DNA of 64,000 nucleotides from Alteromonas sp. V450 (GTDB lineage Bacteria > Pseudomonadota > Gammaproteobacteria > Enterobacterales > Alteromonadaceae), in NCBI RefSeq assembly GCF_001885075.1, contig NZ_MODU01000004.1, forward strand, positions 2,170,001 through 2,234,000, read 5' to 3'. How positions within the stretch are numbered: position 1 is the stretch's first letter; every line of letters starts with the position of its first letter. Below are positions 27,366-37,181 of this stretch, one piece after another. The position numbers were made by a program, and so were the translations under genes. The notes below the pieces were generated by a model. The model saw only the letters and a list, made by a program, of their open reading frames with translations. It was not told where the DNA came from and ran no database searches.

Positions 27366-28642
27366 TACTTAAGACCTGCTCTTGCTGTACCTGAGGTAAA
27401 TGAACCACCAGATAAAACGTCTTCAACCTGCGCCATGTTTTGGGTTAGTTGTGTTGCGTTATCAACGCGTGACTGCCAGCTAGATAAGTTAGCCAGTGCA
27501 TCTTCATCACCCATAGACACTTCGTTTGCGGCAACTTGGGCACCAGGGCGAACGCGCTGTAAGCCATCAACCACAATGGTGTCGTTTACATTCAAGCCGC
27601 TTGTGATAATGCGCATGCTGCCCACTTTGTCACCTAGCTTAACCGCGCGGTATTCCACTTTACTTTCGTCGTTTACAACCAGTACAAACTTGTTATTGAG
27701 ATCTGTGCCGATAGCTTTTTCTTTAATAAGAATGCCCTGTTCATCGGTATCACCTGCTAACTTTAGGTGTGCAAATAAGCCAGGAATCAAACGCCCTTCT
27801 TCGTTATTAAACACAGCGCGAACGCGAAGTGTGCCGGTGCTACCGTTAACCTGGTTGTCAATAAAGTCGATTTGGCCCCAGTGGTTGTAATCAGACTCAT
27901 TGGCGAGGCGCATAGCCACTGGCTGTTCATTGACTGCGGTAGACGCGTTGTTATCGCTACCTACGTAGTTCAGATACGTCTGCTCATCAATATCGAAATA
28001 CGCATACAATCGGTCGGTGGAAACGATGCGGGTGAGTTCAGTTTGTCCTGCGGTCACAAAGTTACCCTCTGTGATGTTGGCACGCGATACTCGTCCAGAA
28101 ATAGGCGCTTCAACACGAGCAAAACCGCGATTTAAGCGCGCGACTTCCAAAGCAGCCTGAGTTTGATTCAGACTTGCTAATGCCTGATTTTTTTCCGCTA
28201 GACGGGCATCAAGTACTTCCTCAGATACTGCTTGAGTTTTACGCAATTTAAATGCGCGATTGTAGTTTTGTTCGGCCAGTTGAACTCGGCTTTTTGCTTC
28301 TTCAAGCTGAGCGGTAAGGCGGTCAACTTCCGCTTTAAACGTGCGGTTATCAATCAGAAACAACGTTTGCCCTTGCTCAACATATTCGCCCTCGTCAAAC
28401 GCTACAAAGTCGATATAGCCCGATACGCGGGGGCGAAGCGCAACAATGTGTGGCGACTCTAAGCGACCGGTGAAGTTATCCCATTCGGTTAACCGTTGTG
28501 ATACTACCGTTGCAACATCCACAGGAACGCCTGCATTTGCGTTAGCGCTCATTGATTGACTTGGATCCTGCTCGTCACCACCGCATGCAGCGACTAGCGC
28601 AGTTAGGCTTACAATTGCCAATAAACGGGAAAAAGTTTTCAT
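27365..28642 (-). CDS. RND efflux periplasmic adaptor lipoprotein, AcrA type
   Basis: 425-residue adaptor. The N-terminus is a lipoprotein signal with lipobox LVAAC and acylated Cys at residue 20. It continues with the beta-barrel/lipoyl start (GYIDFVAFDEGEYVEQGQTLF), a coiled-coil hairpin (about residues 105-170, rich in Glu, Gln, Ala, Leu) and the lipoyl return RVEAPISGRVSRANITEGN. It partners the AcrB-type permease, whose ATG overlaps its TAA. Expression begins in the 384-base divergent region shared with the LysR gene. Confidence 0.95.
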   Translation of the reverse strand: MKTFSRLLAIVSLTALVAACGGDEQDPSQSMSANANAGVPVDVATVVSQRLTEWDNFTGRLESPHIVALRPRVSGYIDFVAFDEGEYVEQGQTLFLIDNRTFKAEVDRLTAQLEEAKSRVQLAEQNYNRAFKLRKTQAVSEEVLDARLAEKNQALASLNQTQAALEVARLNRGFARVEAPISGRVSRANITEGNFVTAGQTELTRIVSTDRLYAYFDIDEQTYLNYVGSDNNASTAVNEQPVAMRLANESDYNHWGQIDFIDNQVNGSTGTLRVRAVFNNEEGRLIPGLFAHLKLAGDTDEQGILIKEKAIGTDLNNKFVLVVNDESKVEYRAVKLGDKVGSMRIITSGLNVNDTIVVDGLQRVRPGAQVAANEVSMGDEDALANLSSWQSRVDNATQLTQNMAQVEDVLSGGSFTSGTARAGLK

Positions 28643-29026
28643 TGCAAGATTCTCTTAAAAATTAAACTAAAGTTTGATGCCGCGCATTATGCACACCCTC
28701 AAACAATAAAAATAATTATCTTTTTATATGCAACACATCACATGATGTTATATATTGAGAATAGCTCCCGAAGGAAAGGGCTTTTTTTTAAATTAAGAAG
28801 CGTTTTGCTACAGAGCAAACCAAAAAATCTATAGGAAAAGCCGAAACTTAAGTAAATAGTGGGCTGCGGCGTTGAAATGTATCAGTGTCGCTCGTCTCAT
28901 TCATATGGAAAGTAAATACTTTTCGCTATAACCTATAACTAAACTATGTCAGTTGAATTACATACAAAATTACTATTGATTGATAAATCAGTAGATGAAC
29001 GTACCTAATAGACAGTAGAGAAAACA
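28643..29026. promoter_or_regulatory. Divergent promoter region between RND operon and LysR gene
   Basis: 384 AT-rich bases holding both promoters. An inverted repeat ACATCA-CA-TGATGT at 28735-28748 lies about 90 bases upstream of the adaptor gene and could be an operator. Around 28764-28795, AGCTCCC...GGGCT followed by eight T looks like a weak terminator on the plus strand with no assigned transcript. No ORF with a ribosome binding site was seen. Confidence 0.4.
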
Positions 29027-30097
29027 ATGCGCCCACATGATTTAAATTTGTTGATGATTTTTGATGCCATCATGACCGAGGGTGCCATTACCCGCGCGGC
29101 TGATAGGTTATCAATGACGCAGCCGGCGGTGTCTAACGCACTATCTCGCATGCGAGTCGCTTGGAATGACGAGCTGTTTGTTAAGGACGGACGAGGTATT
29201 CAACCAACATCGTTTGCTAAAAACTTGTGGAGCCAAATTCAAGGGCCATTAGGTGAGCTTGAAGTTGCCGTTAACCCCACAGACTTCAACCCTGCGACGG
29301 CTAAGCGCACTTTTCGTATAGCCGCAACTGACAGTATTGTTTCCATGGTATGGGGGCCGCTTCGCAAAGTTATTGAAAATGAAGCGCCAGGTATTAATAT
29401 CCATGCCATTCCTAATTACGACATGGAAACCGATAAAATACTCAAAGATGCCGAAGCCGAATTGACATTTTCTAAATACCAGGAGCCTGGTTCGGTTATT
29501 CGCGCTGAGCATGTTCTCGACCCTAGTTGGGTGGTAGTAATGCGCCCCGATCATCCGCTTGCAAAATCACAACTAACGTTAGAAGACTTTGTCGCGGCTG
29601 ACCATCTTCTGGTTTCCGTTACCGGCGATGTGACTGGCCCTACAGATCAGGTGCTAGCGAATTTAGGCCTTAAGCGCCGCGTGGCGATGTCAGTAAATCA
29701 ATTTTATAACGCCACCCCGCTATTAAAAGAGAGTAATCTGATTTGTGTTGCCCCTTCTTTGGTAATGGAAAAAGAAATATTTTCCGGCGAACTAGCGGTA
29801 TTTGAGACACCAGTGGAGATTATAAGCTCGCCACTGTCGGTTATGTGGCATAAACGGCAAGACCAAGATGCTGGATTGCAGTGGCTTAGAGGGTTGGTTG
29901 TTAAATTTATTCGCGAGCGTGTACAGCGCCACGAAATGCTGCTTTCTCAATGCTGCAGGAAAGCATACTGTGCAGAGACCGTTAAACGTTTTATGGATCA
30001 GCGTAATATGGATTGTGAAGCGTTCACGCCCGCGCACTTACAAACACCAAGTAACGATGAAGAAACAAAAGTCATAGCTGGCAAACAAACCGCTTAA
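29027..30097 (+). CDS. LysR-family regulator (NodD/LeuO-like HTH) with long C-terminal tail
   Basis: 356-residue LTTR. The HTH (about residues 6-65) has the NodD/LeuO-type sequence RAADRLSMTQPAVSNALSRMR; the effector domain runs from about residue 92 (TFRIAATDSIVSMVWG). It is some 40-50 residues longer than usual: after the normal end near residue 300 comes a tail with Cys residues (SQCCRKAYCAETVKRF) and a polar end. Divergent from the AcrAB-type operon and presumably its regulator. The extra tail could sense metal or redox state, which is only a guess. Confidence 0.88.
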   Translation: MRPHDLNLLMIFDAIMTEGAITRAADRLSMTQPAVSNALSRMRVAWNDELFVKDGRGIQPTSFAKNLWSQIQGPLGELEVAVNPTDFNPATAKRTFRIAATDSIVSMVWGPLRKVIENEAPGINIHAIPNYDMETDKILKDAEAELTFSKYQEPGSVIRAEHVLDPSWVVVMRPDHPLAKSQLTLEDFVAADHLLVSVTGDVTGPTDQVLANLGLKRRVAMSVNQFYNATPLLKESNLICVAPSLVMEKEIFSGELAVFETPVEIISSPLSVMWHKRQDQDAGLQWLRGLVVKFIRERVQRHEMLLSQCCRKAYCAETVKRFMDQRNMDCEAFTPAHLQTPSNDEETKVIAGKQTA

Positions 30098-30104
30098 GTC
30101 GTTA

Positions 30105-30542
30105 TTACTCTTTATCTAGAGAGCAACCAAGTGCCGCTAGCCATGCAAGCGCATCATTTTCAGAATCGCTAAAATAGCATTCTAGCTTGGCGGCCGCATA
30201 TACGCGTTCAAACTGACTTTTAACTAGAGCAGGTATATCCGCTTTTTTGGTAACAAAAGCACAAGCTTGCATACCGTATTGCTTTCTAAGACGCACAGAT
30301 TCAATTAGCGCTTGTTCCGCATCTGGCGTTAAAATTCCGACGCCCTGCACAAAAATTAAAAAGCCCCAGGGTTGTCCGCCTAAGGGCAAAGCGAGTTTTT
30401 TGATATCTTCGTGATAGTGTTGAAAAAGCGCTTTTGTTACGACTCCCTTTCCATCTAGGCGAATAATGTTTCCTTGAAGTTCAACACGGTATTCCCCAAA
30501 CTTCGTCTGTACTTTTAATGGGTCTTTAATCTTTGTTGGCAT
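30105..30542 (-). CDS. Unknown 145-residue cytoplasmic protein, possibly STAS-like
   Basis: No signal peptide or membrane helix. The sequence begins PTKIKDPLKVQTKFGEYRVEL, has an alternating strand-helix pattern (IIRLDGKGVVTKALFQHYHEDI, then WGFLIFVQGVGILTPDAEQALIE split) and ends ENDALAWLAALGCSLDKE. The order of strands and helices, and blocks such as GFLIFV and QACAFVT, recall SpoIIAA-like/STAS proteins. I do not recognise it with certainty. It is convergent with the LysR gene (7 bases apart) and lies downstream of the pyruvate dehydrogenase operon past a terminator, so it is a separate unit. Confidence 0.7.
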   Translation of the reverse strand: MPTKIKDPLKVQTKFGEYRVELQGNIIRLDGKGVVTKALFQHYHEDIKKLALPLGGQPWGFLIFVQGVGILTPDAEQALIESVRLRKQYGMQACAFVTKKADIPALVKSQFERVYAAAKLECYFSDSENDALAWLAALGCSLDKE

Positions 30543-30633
30543 CTATCACCACTTAATATTTCCTTTGCCTAACATGCTTGTTCACAATGGTATGAGGTTT
30601 GAAATACATTTGCTTGAAATAAAAGTGTAGTAC

Positions 30634-30663
30634 AAAAAAACCCGCTTAAAAGCGGGTTTTTAA
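30634..30663. terminator. Rho-independent terminator after lpdA
   Basis: Stem AAAACCCGCTT / AAGCGGGTTTT with A and T tracts on both sides; closes the pdhR-aceEF-lpdA operon on the minus strand and could also work on the plus strand. Confidence 0.9.
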
Positions 30664-30685
30664 AGTAGTCTTAAAAGAAGCTAAT

Positions 30686-32107
30686 TTACTTCTTTTTCTT
30701 CGCTTTTGGGTTTGGCAGGTCAGTAATGCTTCCTTCGAAGATTTCAGACGCAAGGCCAATTGATTCGTTAAGCGTTGGGTGAGCATGGATAGTTAATGCT
30801 ACGTCTTCAGCGTCAGCACCCATCTCAATAGCTAGGCCAATTTCGCCAAGCATTTCGCCTGCGTTTGTACCAACCATTGCACCACCGATAACACGGCCCG
30901 TGTCTTTATCGAAGATCATCTTGGTCATACCGTTAGTAGCATCAGATGCAATTGCACGGCCTGAAGCTGCCCACGGGAAGGTTGCAGTTTCGTAGCTTAC
31001 GCCCTGCTCTTTCGCTTCTTTTTCAGTTAGACCAACCCAAGCAACTTCTGGCTCAGTGTACGCTACTGAAGGAATAGCACGTGGGTCGAAGTAGTGCTTC
31101 TGTCCAGCAATAACTTCTGCTGCAACGTGACCTTCGTGAACCGCTTTGTGCGCAAGCATTGGCTGACCTACAAGGTCGCCGATTGCGAAGATGTGGTCAA
31201 CGTTAGTACGCATTTGCTTATCAACATTGATGAAGCCACGCTCGTCAACGTTTACGCCTGCAGCTTCAGCGCCTACTAGCTTGCCATTTGGCTTACGACC
31301 AACAGCAACAAGTACTTTGTCGTAGCGCACTGGCTCAGCAGGTGCGTTCTTACCTTCAAATGTTACGTACAAGCCATCGTCTTTTGCTTCAACCGCAGTC
31401 ACTTTGGTTTCAAGCATAATGTTAAACTTGTCTTTGTAGTCCTTCATGAATACTTTCATGATGTCTTTGTCAGCTGCTGGAATTAGCTGGTCTAAGAATT
31501 CAACTACATCGATTTTTGAGCCAAGTGCTTCGTACACAGTACCCATTTCTAGACCGATGATACCACCGCCTAGTACTAGCATTTTTTCTGGAATGTCTTT
31601 CATTTCCAAAGCGCCAGTTGAGTCGATTACACGATCATCTTCTGGGATGAACGGTAGACTTACTGGCTCAGAACCCGCAGCGATAATCGCTTTTTCAAAA
31701 GTAATAGTAGTAACGTCGTCACCATTTTTTACTTCTAGGGTGTTTGCGCCTGTAAATTTGCCGAAGCCTTGTACATGCTTGGTTTTACGCATTTTAGACA
31801 TACCGCTAAGACCGTTTGTTAACTGCTTAACAACGCCGTCTTTGTATTCGCGGATTTTGTCTAAATCGATGGTAGGCTCGCCAAACGATACACCGTGGCT
31901 AGCAAGGTGTTTCGCTTCTTTCATTACTTTTGCAACGTGAAGAAGGGCTTTTGAAGGGATACAGCCAACGTTTAGACAAACACCACCAAGCGTGTCGCGT
32001 GAGTCTACGATAACTGTTTCAATACCTAAGTCAGCCGCACGGAATGCTGCTGAATAACCGCCAGGGCCGCCGCCCAGTACCACCAATTGCGTTTTAATTT
32101 CGCTCAT
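30686..32107 (-). CDS. lpdA: Dihydrolipoyl dehydrogenase (E3)
   Basis: 473-residue E3 flavoprotein re-oxidising dihydrolipoamide for pyruvate and 2-oxoglutarate dehydrogenases. FAD motif VVLGGGPGGYSAAFRAADLG at residues 9-28 (GGGPGGYS), redox disulfide Cys44/Cys49 in GGVCLNVGCIPSK, NAD-binding GGGIIGLEMG, and the C-terminal catalytic His in HAHPTLNES. I use the ATG at 32107 preceded by GAGG; a TTG four codons upstream is not supported. It follows aceF by 132 bases that contain a strong hairpin. Confidence 0.97.
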   Translation of the reverse strand: MSEIKTQLVVLGGGPGGYSAAFRAADLGIETVIVDSRDTLGGVCLNVGCIPSKALLHVAKVMKEAKHLASHGVSFGEPTIDLDKIREYKDGVVKQLTNGLSGMSKMRKTKHVQGFGKFTGANTLEVKNGDDVTTITFEKAIIAAGSEPVSLPFIPEDDRVIDSTGALEMKDIPEKMLVLGGGIIGLEMGTVYEALGSKIDVVEFLDQLIPAADKDIMKVFMKDYKDKFNIMLETKVTAVEAKDDGLYVTFEGKNAPAEPVRYDKVLVAVGRKPNGKLVGAEAAGVNVDERGFINVDKQMRTNVDHIFAIGDLVGQPMLAHKAVHEGHVAAEVIAGQKHYFDPRAIPSVAYTEPEVAWVGLTEKEAKEQGVSYETATFPWAASGRAIASDATNGMTKMIFDKDTGRVIGGAMVGTNAGEMLGEIGLAIEMGADAEDVALTIHAHPTLNESIGLASEIFEGSITDLPNPKAKKKK

Positions 32108-32137
32108 TGTGAACCTCAATCCTGTTCTTGTAGGGTC

Positions 32138-32163
32138 ATGCTATTACTTTTGTGTAATAGCAT
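32138..32163 (-). other. Intercistronic hairpin between aceF and lpdA
   Basis: Perfect 10-bp stem ATGCTATTAC / GTAATAGCAT with a 6-base loop, about 30 bases upstream of the lpdA start and not followed by T on the minus strand. It may be an RNA processing or stability element setting the lpdA to aceF ratio, or mark a separate lpdA promoter. Confidence 0.45.
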
Positions 32164-32239
32164 AACCTAAATGCCACCAAATGGGCTTATAAAATCGTCG
32201 AAAATGTTACTGATATTGTAAACTTTTTCGAGCTTTTAT

Positions 32240-34273
32240 TTAAAGTATGATTCTGCGTAAGTCAGTTAGGTTTGCAGCAACCTCAGTAGAGAATCTTGCC
32301 CCTACCGCACCATCGATTACTCGGTGGTCGTACGACAAGCTTAGCGGCACCATTAAGCGCGGCTCAAACTCTTTACCATTCCACTTAGGCTTCATCTCAG
32401 ACTTAGACACACCTAATATGGCGACTTCTGGTGCATTTACAATAGGCGTAAACGCCGTGCCACCAATACCACCTAAACTAGAGATGGTGAACGTTCCACC
32501 CTGCATGTCAGCCGCTTTAAGCTTGCCTTCACGTGCCTTTTGAGAAGTTTCAATAAGCTCACGAGACAACTGCTCAATACCTTTCTTATTCACGTCACGA
32601 ATAACAGGTACAACAAGGCCTCCCGGTGTTTCAACCGCAATACCAATGTTGATAAATTTCTTAATGATTAAGCTTTCACCATCGTCAGACAGTGATGAGT
32701 TAAATACTTCGTATTTTTCAAGGGCTTTCGCTACCGCTTTCATGACGAATACGAGTGGCGTGATCTTAAGACCAGACTTAATTTTCGCGTGGTAAGCGTT
32801 TTGCTCTTTACGGAATTCTTCAACCTCAGTGATATCTGCTTCGTCGAACTGCGTAACGTGAGGAATAGTTGCCCAGTTACGGTGTAGGAACGGACCGGAA
32901 ATCTTCTGAATACGAGATAACGGCTGCTCTTCAATTTCACCAAACTTGCTGTGATCAACAGGCTTAACCGGCACGATTTGCAGTACGTTGTCGCCCACAG
33001 GTGCGCTGCCAGAAGCGGCTGCTGTGCGAGGTTTCGCAAGCTCAGCTTTCACGTAAGCTTGAACGTCTTCTTTCAAGATACGGTTTTTAGGGCCAGAGCC
33101 GCTAACTTGAGTCAGGTCTACACCGAACTCGCGAGCAATACGGCGAACCGAAGGTGAAGCATGTGCTTTACCTGTATTCTTAGCTTCTGGCGCTGGCGGC
33201 ACAGGAGAACGGCCTTGAGAGGCTTCTTGCTGTGACGCTTGTTTAGGTGCTTCTTGCTTAGGCGCTTCAGCAGGCTTTTCTGCTTTAGTTGCAGATGGTG
33301 CCTGTTCAGATGAGCCACCGCTAGTTTCTAGCTTAACAACTAATGTGCCTTGCTTAACTTTATCGCCTGTTTTGATAAAGACTTCTTTAATGGTACCTGC
33401 GTGCGTTGAAGGTACATCCATGGTGGCTTTATCAGTTTCTAGCGTAATTAGGCCGTCTTCTTTTTCAACGGTATCGCCTACCGATACAAGCACGTCGATA
33501 ACGTCAACTTCACCGTCTTCACCAATGTCAGGCACGGCTACTTCAATGGTTTCGCTACTTGCAGACGCCGCTGGCGCTGATTCTTGCTTTTCACTCTCTT
33601 GTGCAGCCGGAGCAGATGCTTCTGAAGACTCACTTGACGCCGATTCACTTGAAGATGAGCCTGAGCCCGCTACTTCAAGCTTAATAACAACTGTGCCTTC
33701 TTTCACTTTATCGCCAGTACTGATGAATACTTCCTTCACCGTACCTGCGTGCGTTGAAGGAACGTCCATGGTTGCTTTATCGGTCTCAAGAGTAATTAGC
33801 CCATCTTCTTTTTCAATGGTGTCGCCCACTGAAACCAACACATCAATTACGTCAACTTCGTCGTCAGAACCGATATCCGGTACTGCAACTTCAATCACTT
33901 CGCTGCCGCCAGACGTAGCAGGTGCTGCCTCTGACTTGCTTTCTGCTTTTGGTGCTTCTTCTTGCTTAGGTACATCTTTAGAAGATTCATCTGAAGCGTT
34001 TTCTTCAGACGCGCCTTCACCGGCACTGTCACCACCTGCAACTTTCATTTCACCAATCACATCGCCTTCTTTGATTTTATCGCCTACTGATACAGACAGG
34101 CTTACAATCTCACCTTCAAACGGTGCTGGGATGTCCATTGACGCCTTGTCACTTTCTACAGTAACAACGCCTTCATCCGCCTCAATGTTGTCGCCTACGG
34201 CAACACATAGCTCGATAACTTCAACTTCGTCACCGCCTACATCGGGTACGATAATCTTTTGAATATCTGACAT
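32240..34273 (-). CDS. aceF: Pyruvate dehydrogenase E2, dihydrolipoamide acetyltransferase, three lipoyl domains
   Basis: 677 residues. Three lipoyl domains lie at about residues 4-80, 127-204 and 245-320, with lipoyl-Lys in ESDKASM and twice in ETDKATM; they are joined by Ala/Pro/Glu/Ser-rich linkers. Then the E1/E3-binding domain (ASPSVRRIAREFGVDL) and a catalytic acyltransferase domain whose active His and Asp are in YDHRVIDGA. Domains 2 and 3 are nearly identical, evidence of internal duplication. Start ATG 34273 is 21 bases after aceE. Confidence 0.97.
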   Translation of the reverse strand: MSDIQKIIVPDVGGDEVEVIELCVAVGDNIEADEGVVTVESDKASMDIPAPFEGEIVSLSVSVGDKIKEGDVIGEMKVAGGDSAGEGASEENASDESSKDVPKQEEAPKAESKSEAAPATSGGSEVIEVAVPDIGSDDEVDVIDVLVSVGDTIEKEDGLITLETDKATMDVPSTHAGTVKEVFISTGDKVKEGTVVIKLEVAGSGSSSSESASSESSEASAPAAQESEKQESAPAASASSETIEVAVPDIGEDGEVDVIDVLVSVGDTVEKEDGLITLETDKATMDVPSTHAGTIKEVFIKTGDKVKQGTLVVKLETSGGSSEQAPSATKAEKPAEAPKQEAPKQASQQEASQGRSPVPPAPEAKNTGKAHASPSVRRIAREFGVDLTQVSGSGPKNRILKEDVQAYVKAELAKPRTAAASGSAPVGDNVLQIVPVKPVDHSKFGEIEEQPLSRIQKISGPFLHRNWATIPHVTQFDEADITEVEEFRKEQNAYHAKIKSGLKITPLVFVMKAVAKALEKYEVFNSSLSDDGESLIIKKFINIGIAVETPGGLVVPVIRDVNKKGIEQLSRELIETSQKAREGKLKAADMQGGTFTISSLGGIGGTAFTPIVNAPEVAILGVSKSEMKPKWNGKEFEPRLMVPLSLSYDHRVIDGAVGARFSTEVAANLTDLRRIIL

Positions 34274-34294
34274 ATGTAAAATACCTTATTTGGC

Positions 34295-36970
34295 TTACGC
34301 GTAAAGTGGGTTAAGTTTTTCAGCGTTAATTTCAAAACGCTTAATGGCTTCTGCTACCACTTTCTTCTCAACGTCGCCGCGCTGAGCTAGTTCGTAAAGT
34401 GATGCCACTACGATATATGACGCATTAACTTCAAAGTGAGTACGCAAGTTTTCGCGGCTATCGCTTCGACCAAAACCGTCTGTACCTAGGCAACGGTACT
34501 CTGTATCAATAAACGCGCGAACTTGGTCTGAGTAGTTCTTCACATAGTCGGTGGCTGAAATCGCAGGACCTGCGTCTTTCGTAATTACCTGACCAATGTA
34601 AGGTACTTTTTGCTCAGCTTCTGGATTTAACATGTTCCAGCGTGCTACGTCTTGACCTTCACGAGCAAGCTCGTTGAACGAGGTCACTGAGTAAACGTCA
34701 GAAGATACGTTGTAGTCTTCGCATAGTATCTGGGCCGCCTTACGTACTTCGTTCAAGATAGTACCTGAGCCCATTAGCTGTACGTTAAGCTTAGACTTGT
34801 CGTTTTCAACACGCTCAAGCTTGTAGATACCTTTAATGATCTGCTCAGCAACATCATCACCTTCTGGCATTGCAGGGTGCTGATAGTTCTCATTCATCAA
34901 TGTTAGGTAATAGAAGATATTTTCATTGTTACCGTACATGCGACGCAGACCGTCTTGAACGATGACTGCTACTTCGTAACCATACGTTGGGTCGTAAGTA
35001 ATACAGTTAGGAATAAGGTTCGCCTGAACGTGTGAATGACCGTCTTGGTGCTGTAGACCTTCACCGTTAAGCGTAGTTCTACCTGCTGTTGCGCCTAATA
35101 GGAATCCACGCGCTTGGCTATCACCCGCCGCCCATGCAAGGTCACCAACTCGTTGGAAACCAAACATTGAGTAGTAGATGTAGAACGGAATAGTGGTAGC
35201 GTTACACGTTGAATAAGACGTGCCTGACGCTACCCACGATGCCATTGCACCTAGCTCGTTAATACCTTCTTGCAACACCTGACCTTTCTTATCTTCGCGA
35301 TAGTAAGCGACTTGGTCGGCATCTTGCGGTACGTATTTCTGGCCTTCGTTGGCGTAAATACCTACCTGACGGAACAAGCCTTCCATACCGAATGTACGGG
35401 CCTCATCAGGAATAATTGGCACAATACGCTTACCAATTTTCTTATCTTTCAATAGCGCGTTAAGTACGCGTACAAACGTCATGGTTGACGATACTTGACG
35501 ATCACCTGAACCTTTTAAGATAGCGTCGAATGCGCTTAGCTCAGGAATTTCAAGCTGCTCTTCAGCCTGTTCACGGCGAGAAGGCAAGTAACCGCCTAGT
35601 GCTTCACGACGTGCACGAAGGTACTTCATTTCTTCGCTGTCTTCGTCGAACTTGAAGTAAGGCAGGTCAGCAATTTTCTCGTCTGCTACAGGAATATTGA
35701 AACGGTCACGGAACGCTTTGATTGAATCAACGTCCATCTTCTTAACGTTGTGCGCTACGTTTTGCGCTTCACCTGATGCACCAAGACCGAAACCTTTAAC
35801 CGTTTTAGCAAGGATTACCGTTGGGCGACCTTTTGTATCAATAGCTTTTTGGTAAGCCGCGAATACTTTCACTGGGTCGTGACCACCACGGTTCAAACGC
35901 CAAATATCATCATCAGACATGTTAGCTACAAGTGCCGCTGTTTCAGGGTACTTGTTGAAGAAGTTCTCACGAGTGTACTTGCCGCCTTTGGCTTTACAGT
36001 TCTGGTATTCACCGTCTACCGTTTCACCCATAAGCTGAATTAGCTTGCCAGATTTATCACGAGCCAGTAGCTCATCCCAGTAGCTACCCCAAATAACTTT
36101 CACTACTTCCCAGCCAGCGCCGCGGAACGTACCTTCAAGTTCTTGGATAATTTTGCCGTTACCACGTACCGGGCCGTCTAGGCGCTGAAGGTTACAGTTG
36201 ATAACAAACGTTAAGTTGTCTAGGCCTTCGCGAGACGCAAGACCAATTGCACCCAAGCTCTCTGGCTCATCACACTCACCATCACCCATGTAGCAATATA
36301 CGCGCTGACCTGAACAGTCTTTAATACCACGGTTAGTTAGGTACTTTAGGAAGCGTGCTGTATAGATAGCTTGAAGTGGGCCTAGACCCATCGATACCGT
36401 TGGGAACTGCCAGTAGTCTTTCATCAAGTGAGGGTGTGGGTAAGACGACAAACCGTCGCCAGCACACTCTTGGCGGAAATTGTTTAACTGCTCTTCAGTT
36501 AAGTTGCCTTCCATATATGAACGCGCATAAATACCTGGAGAAATATGGCCCTGAGCGAAAATAAAGTCGCCGCCTTGATTCTCATTAGGCGCTTTGAAGA
36601 AGTGGTTAAAGCCCACATCGTAAAGCATAGCCGATGATGCGAAGCTACCAATGTGGCCACCAAGCTCTAGGTCTTTTTTAGATGCACGCAATACAATCAT
36701 CAATGCGTTCCAACGAATCGCCGCACGAATGCGCGCTTCGATGGTCAAGTCACCAGGCATTTTTGGCTCTTGCGCTGCTGGGATAGTATTGATGTAGGCG
36801 GTGGTTGCGTCATACGGTAAATGCGCGCCGCTGCGACGTGCTTTATCAATGAGTTTTTCGAGTAAATAGTGGGCGCGTTCTACGCCTTCCTCTTCTAAAA
36901 CCGACTCAAGCGCATCAATCCACTCTTTAGTTTCTTGAGGATCTACATCTTGGTGCATCATATCAGACAT
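34295..36970 (-). CDS. aceE: Pyruvate dehydrogenase E1 component (homodimeric)
   Basis: 891-residue thiamine-diphosphate enzyme decarboxylating pyruvate and acetylating lipoyl-E2; length matches E. coli AceE (887). The TPP/Mg motif starts at GDGECDEPES near residue 233 and closes at NCNLQRLDG; the N-terminal VDPQETKEWIDALESVL and GGHIGSFASSAMLYDVGFNH blocks are family-typical. Second gene of the operon pdhR-aceE-aceF-lpdA, with 211 bases after pdhR, where an additional promoter is possible. Confidence 0.98.
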   Translation of the reverse strand: MSDMMHQDVDPQETKEWIDALESVLEEEGVERAHYLLEKLIDKARRSGAHLPYDATTAYINTIPAAQEPKMPGDLTIEARIRAAIRWNALMIVLRASKKDLELGGHIGSFASSAMLYDVGFNHFFKAPNENQGGDFIFAQGHISPGIYARSYMEGNLTEEQLNNFRQECAGDGLSSYPHPHLMKDYWQFPTVSMGLGPLQAIYTARFLKYLTNRGIKDCSGQRVYCYMGDGECDEPESLGAIGLASREGLDNLTFVINCNLQRLDGPVRGNGKIIQELEGTFRGAGWEVVKVIWGSYWDELLARDKSGKLIQLMGETVDGEYQNCKAKGGKYTRENFFNKYPETAALVANMSDDDIWRLNRGGHDPVKVFAAYQKAIDTKGRPTVILAKTVKGFGLGASGEAQNVAHNVKKMDVDSIKAFRDRFNIPVADEKIADLPYFKFDEDSEEMKYLRARREALGGYLPSRREQAEEQLEIPELSAFDAILKGSGDRQVSSTMTFVRVLNALLKDKKIGKRIVPIIPDEARTFGMEGLFRQVGIYANEGQKYVPQDADQVAYYREDKKGQVLQEGINELGAMASWVASGTSYSTCNATTIPFYIYYSMFGFQRVGDLAWAAGDSQARGFLLGATAGRTTLNGEGLQHQDGHSHVQANLIPNCITYDPTYGYEVAVIVQDGLRRMYGNNENIFYYLTLMNENYQHPAMPEGDDVAEQIIKGIYKLERVENDKSKLNVQLMGSGTILNEVRKAAQILCEDYNVSSDVYSVTSFNELAREGQDVARWNMLNPEAEQKVPYIGQVITKDAGPAISATDYVKNYSDQVRAFIDTEYRCLGTDGFGRSDSRENLRTHFEVNASYIVVASLYELAQRGDVEKKVVAEAIKRFEINAEKLNPLYA

Positions 36971-37181
36971 GGTGCCATCCTATTTTTTGCTTATATAGAA
37001 AATCCTCCCTTAGCACTGCCTTTTTCTTTCAGGCGCTAAAAGAAGGAAAACTAAATTACGTTGTACTCACAGTGACCCAATCTGGCTCACCTGCTTTTGC
37101 AGTGGCACAGGAAAAACCTGACCAGCCTCTGCGAATGAATAGCTATCTCGCCCTTTTACTAAATAATCCAAGGCGAAAAAA

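Noticed and set aside
33345-34262. A 305-codon open frame on the plus strand, antisense to aceF
   Set aside because: It mirrors the repetitive Ala/Glu/Ser/Asp-rich lipoyl region of aceF; composition is Ser/Thr/Pro-rich shadow and there is no ribosome binding site.
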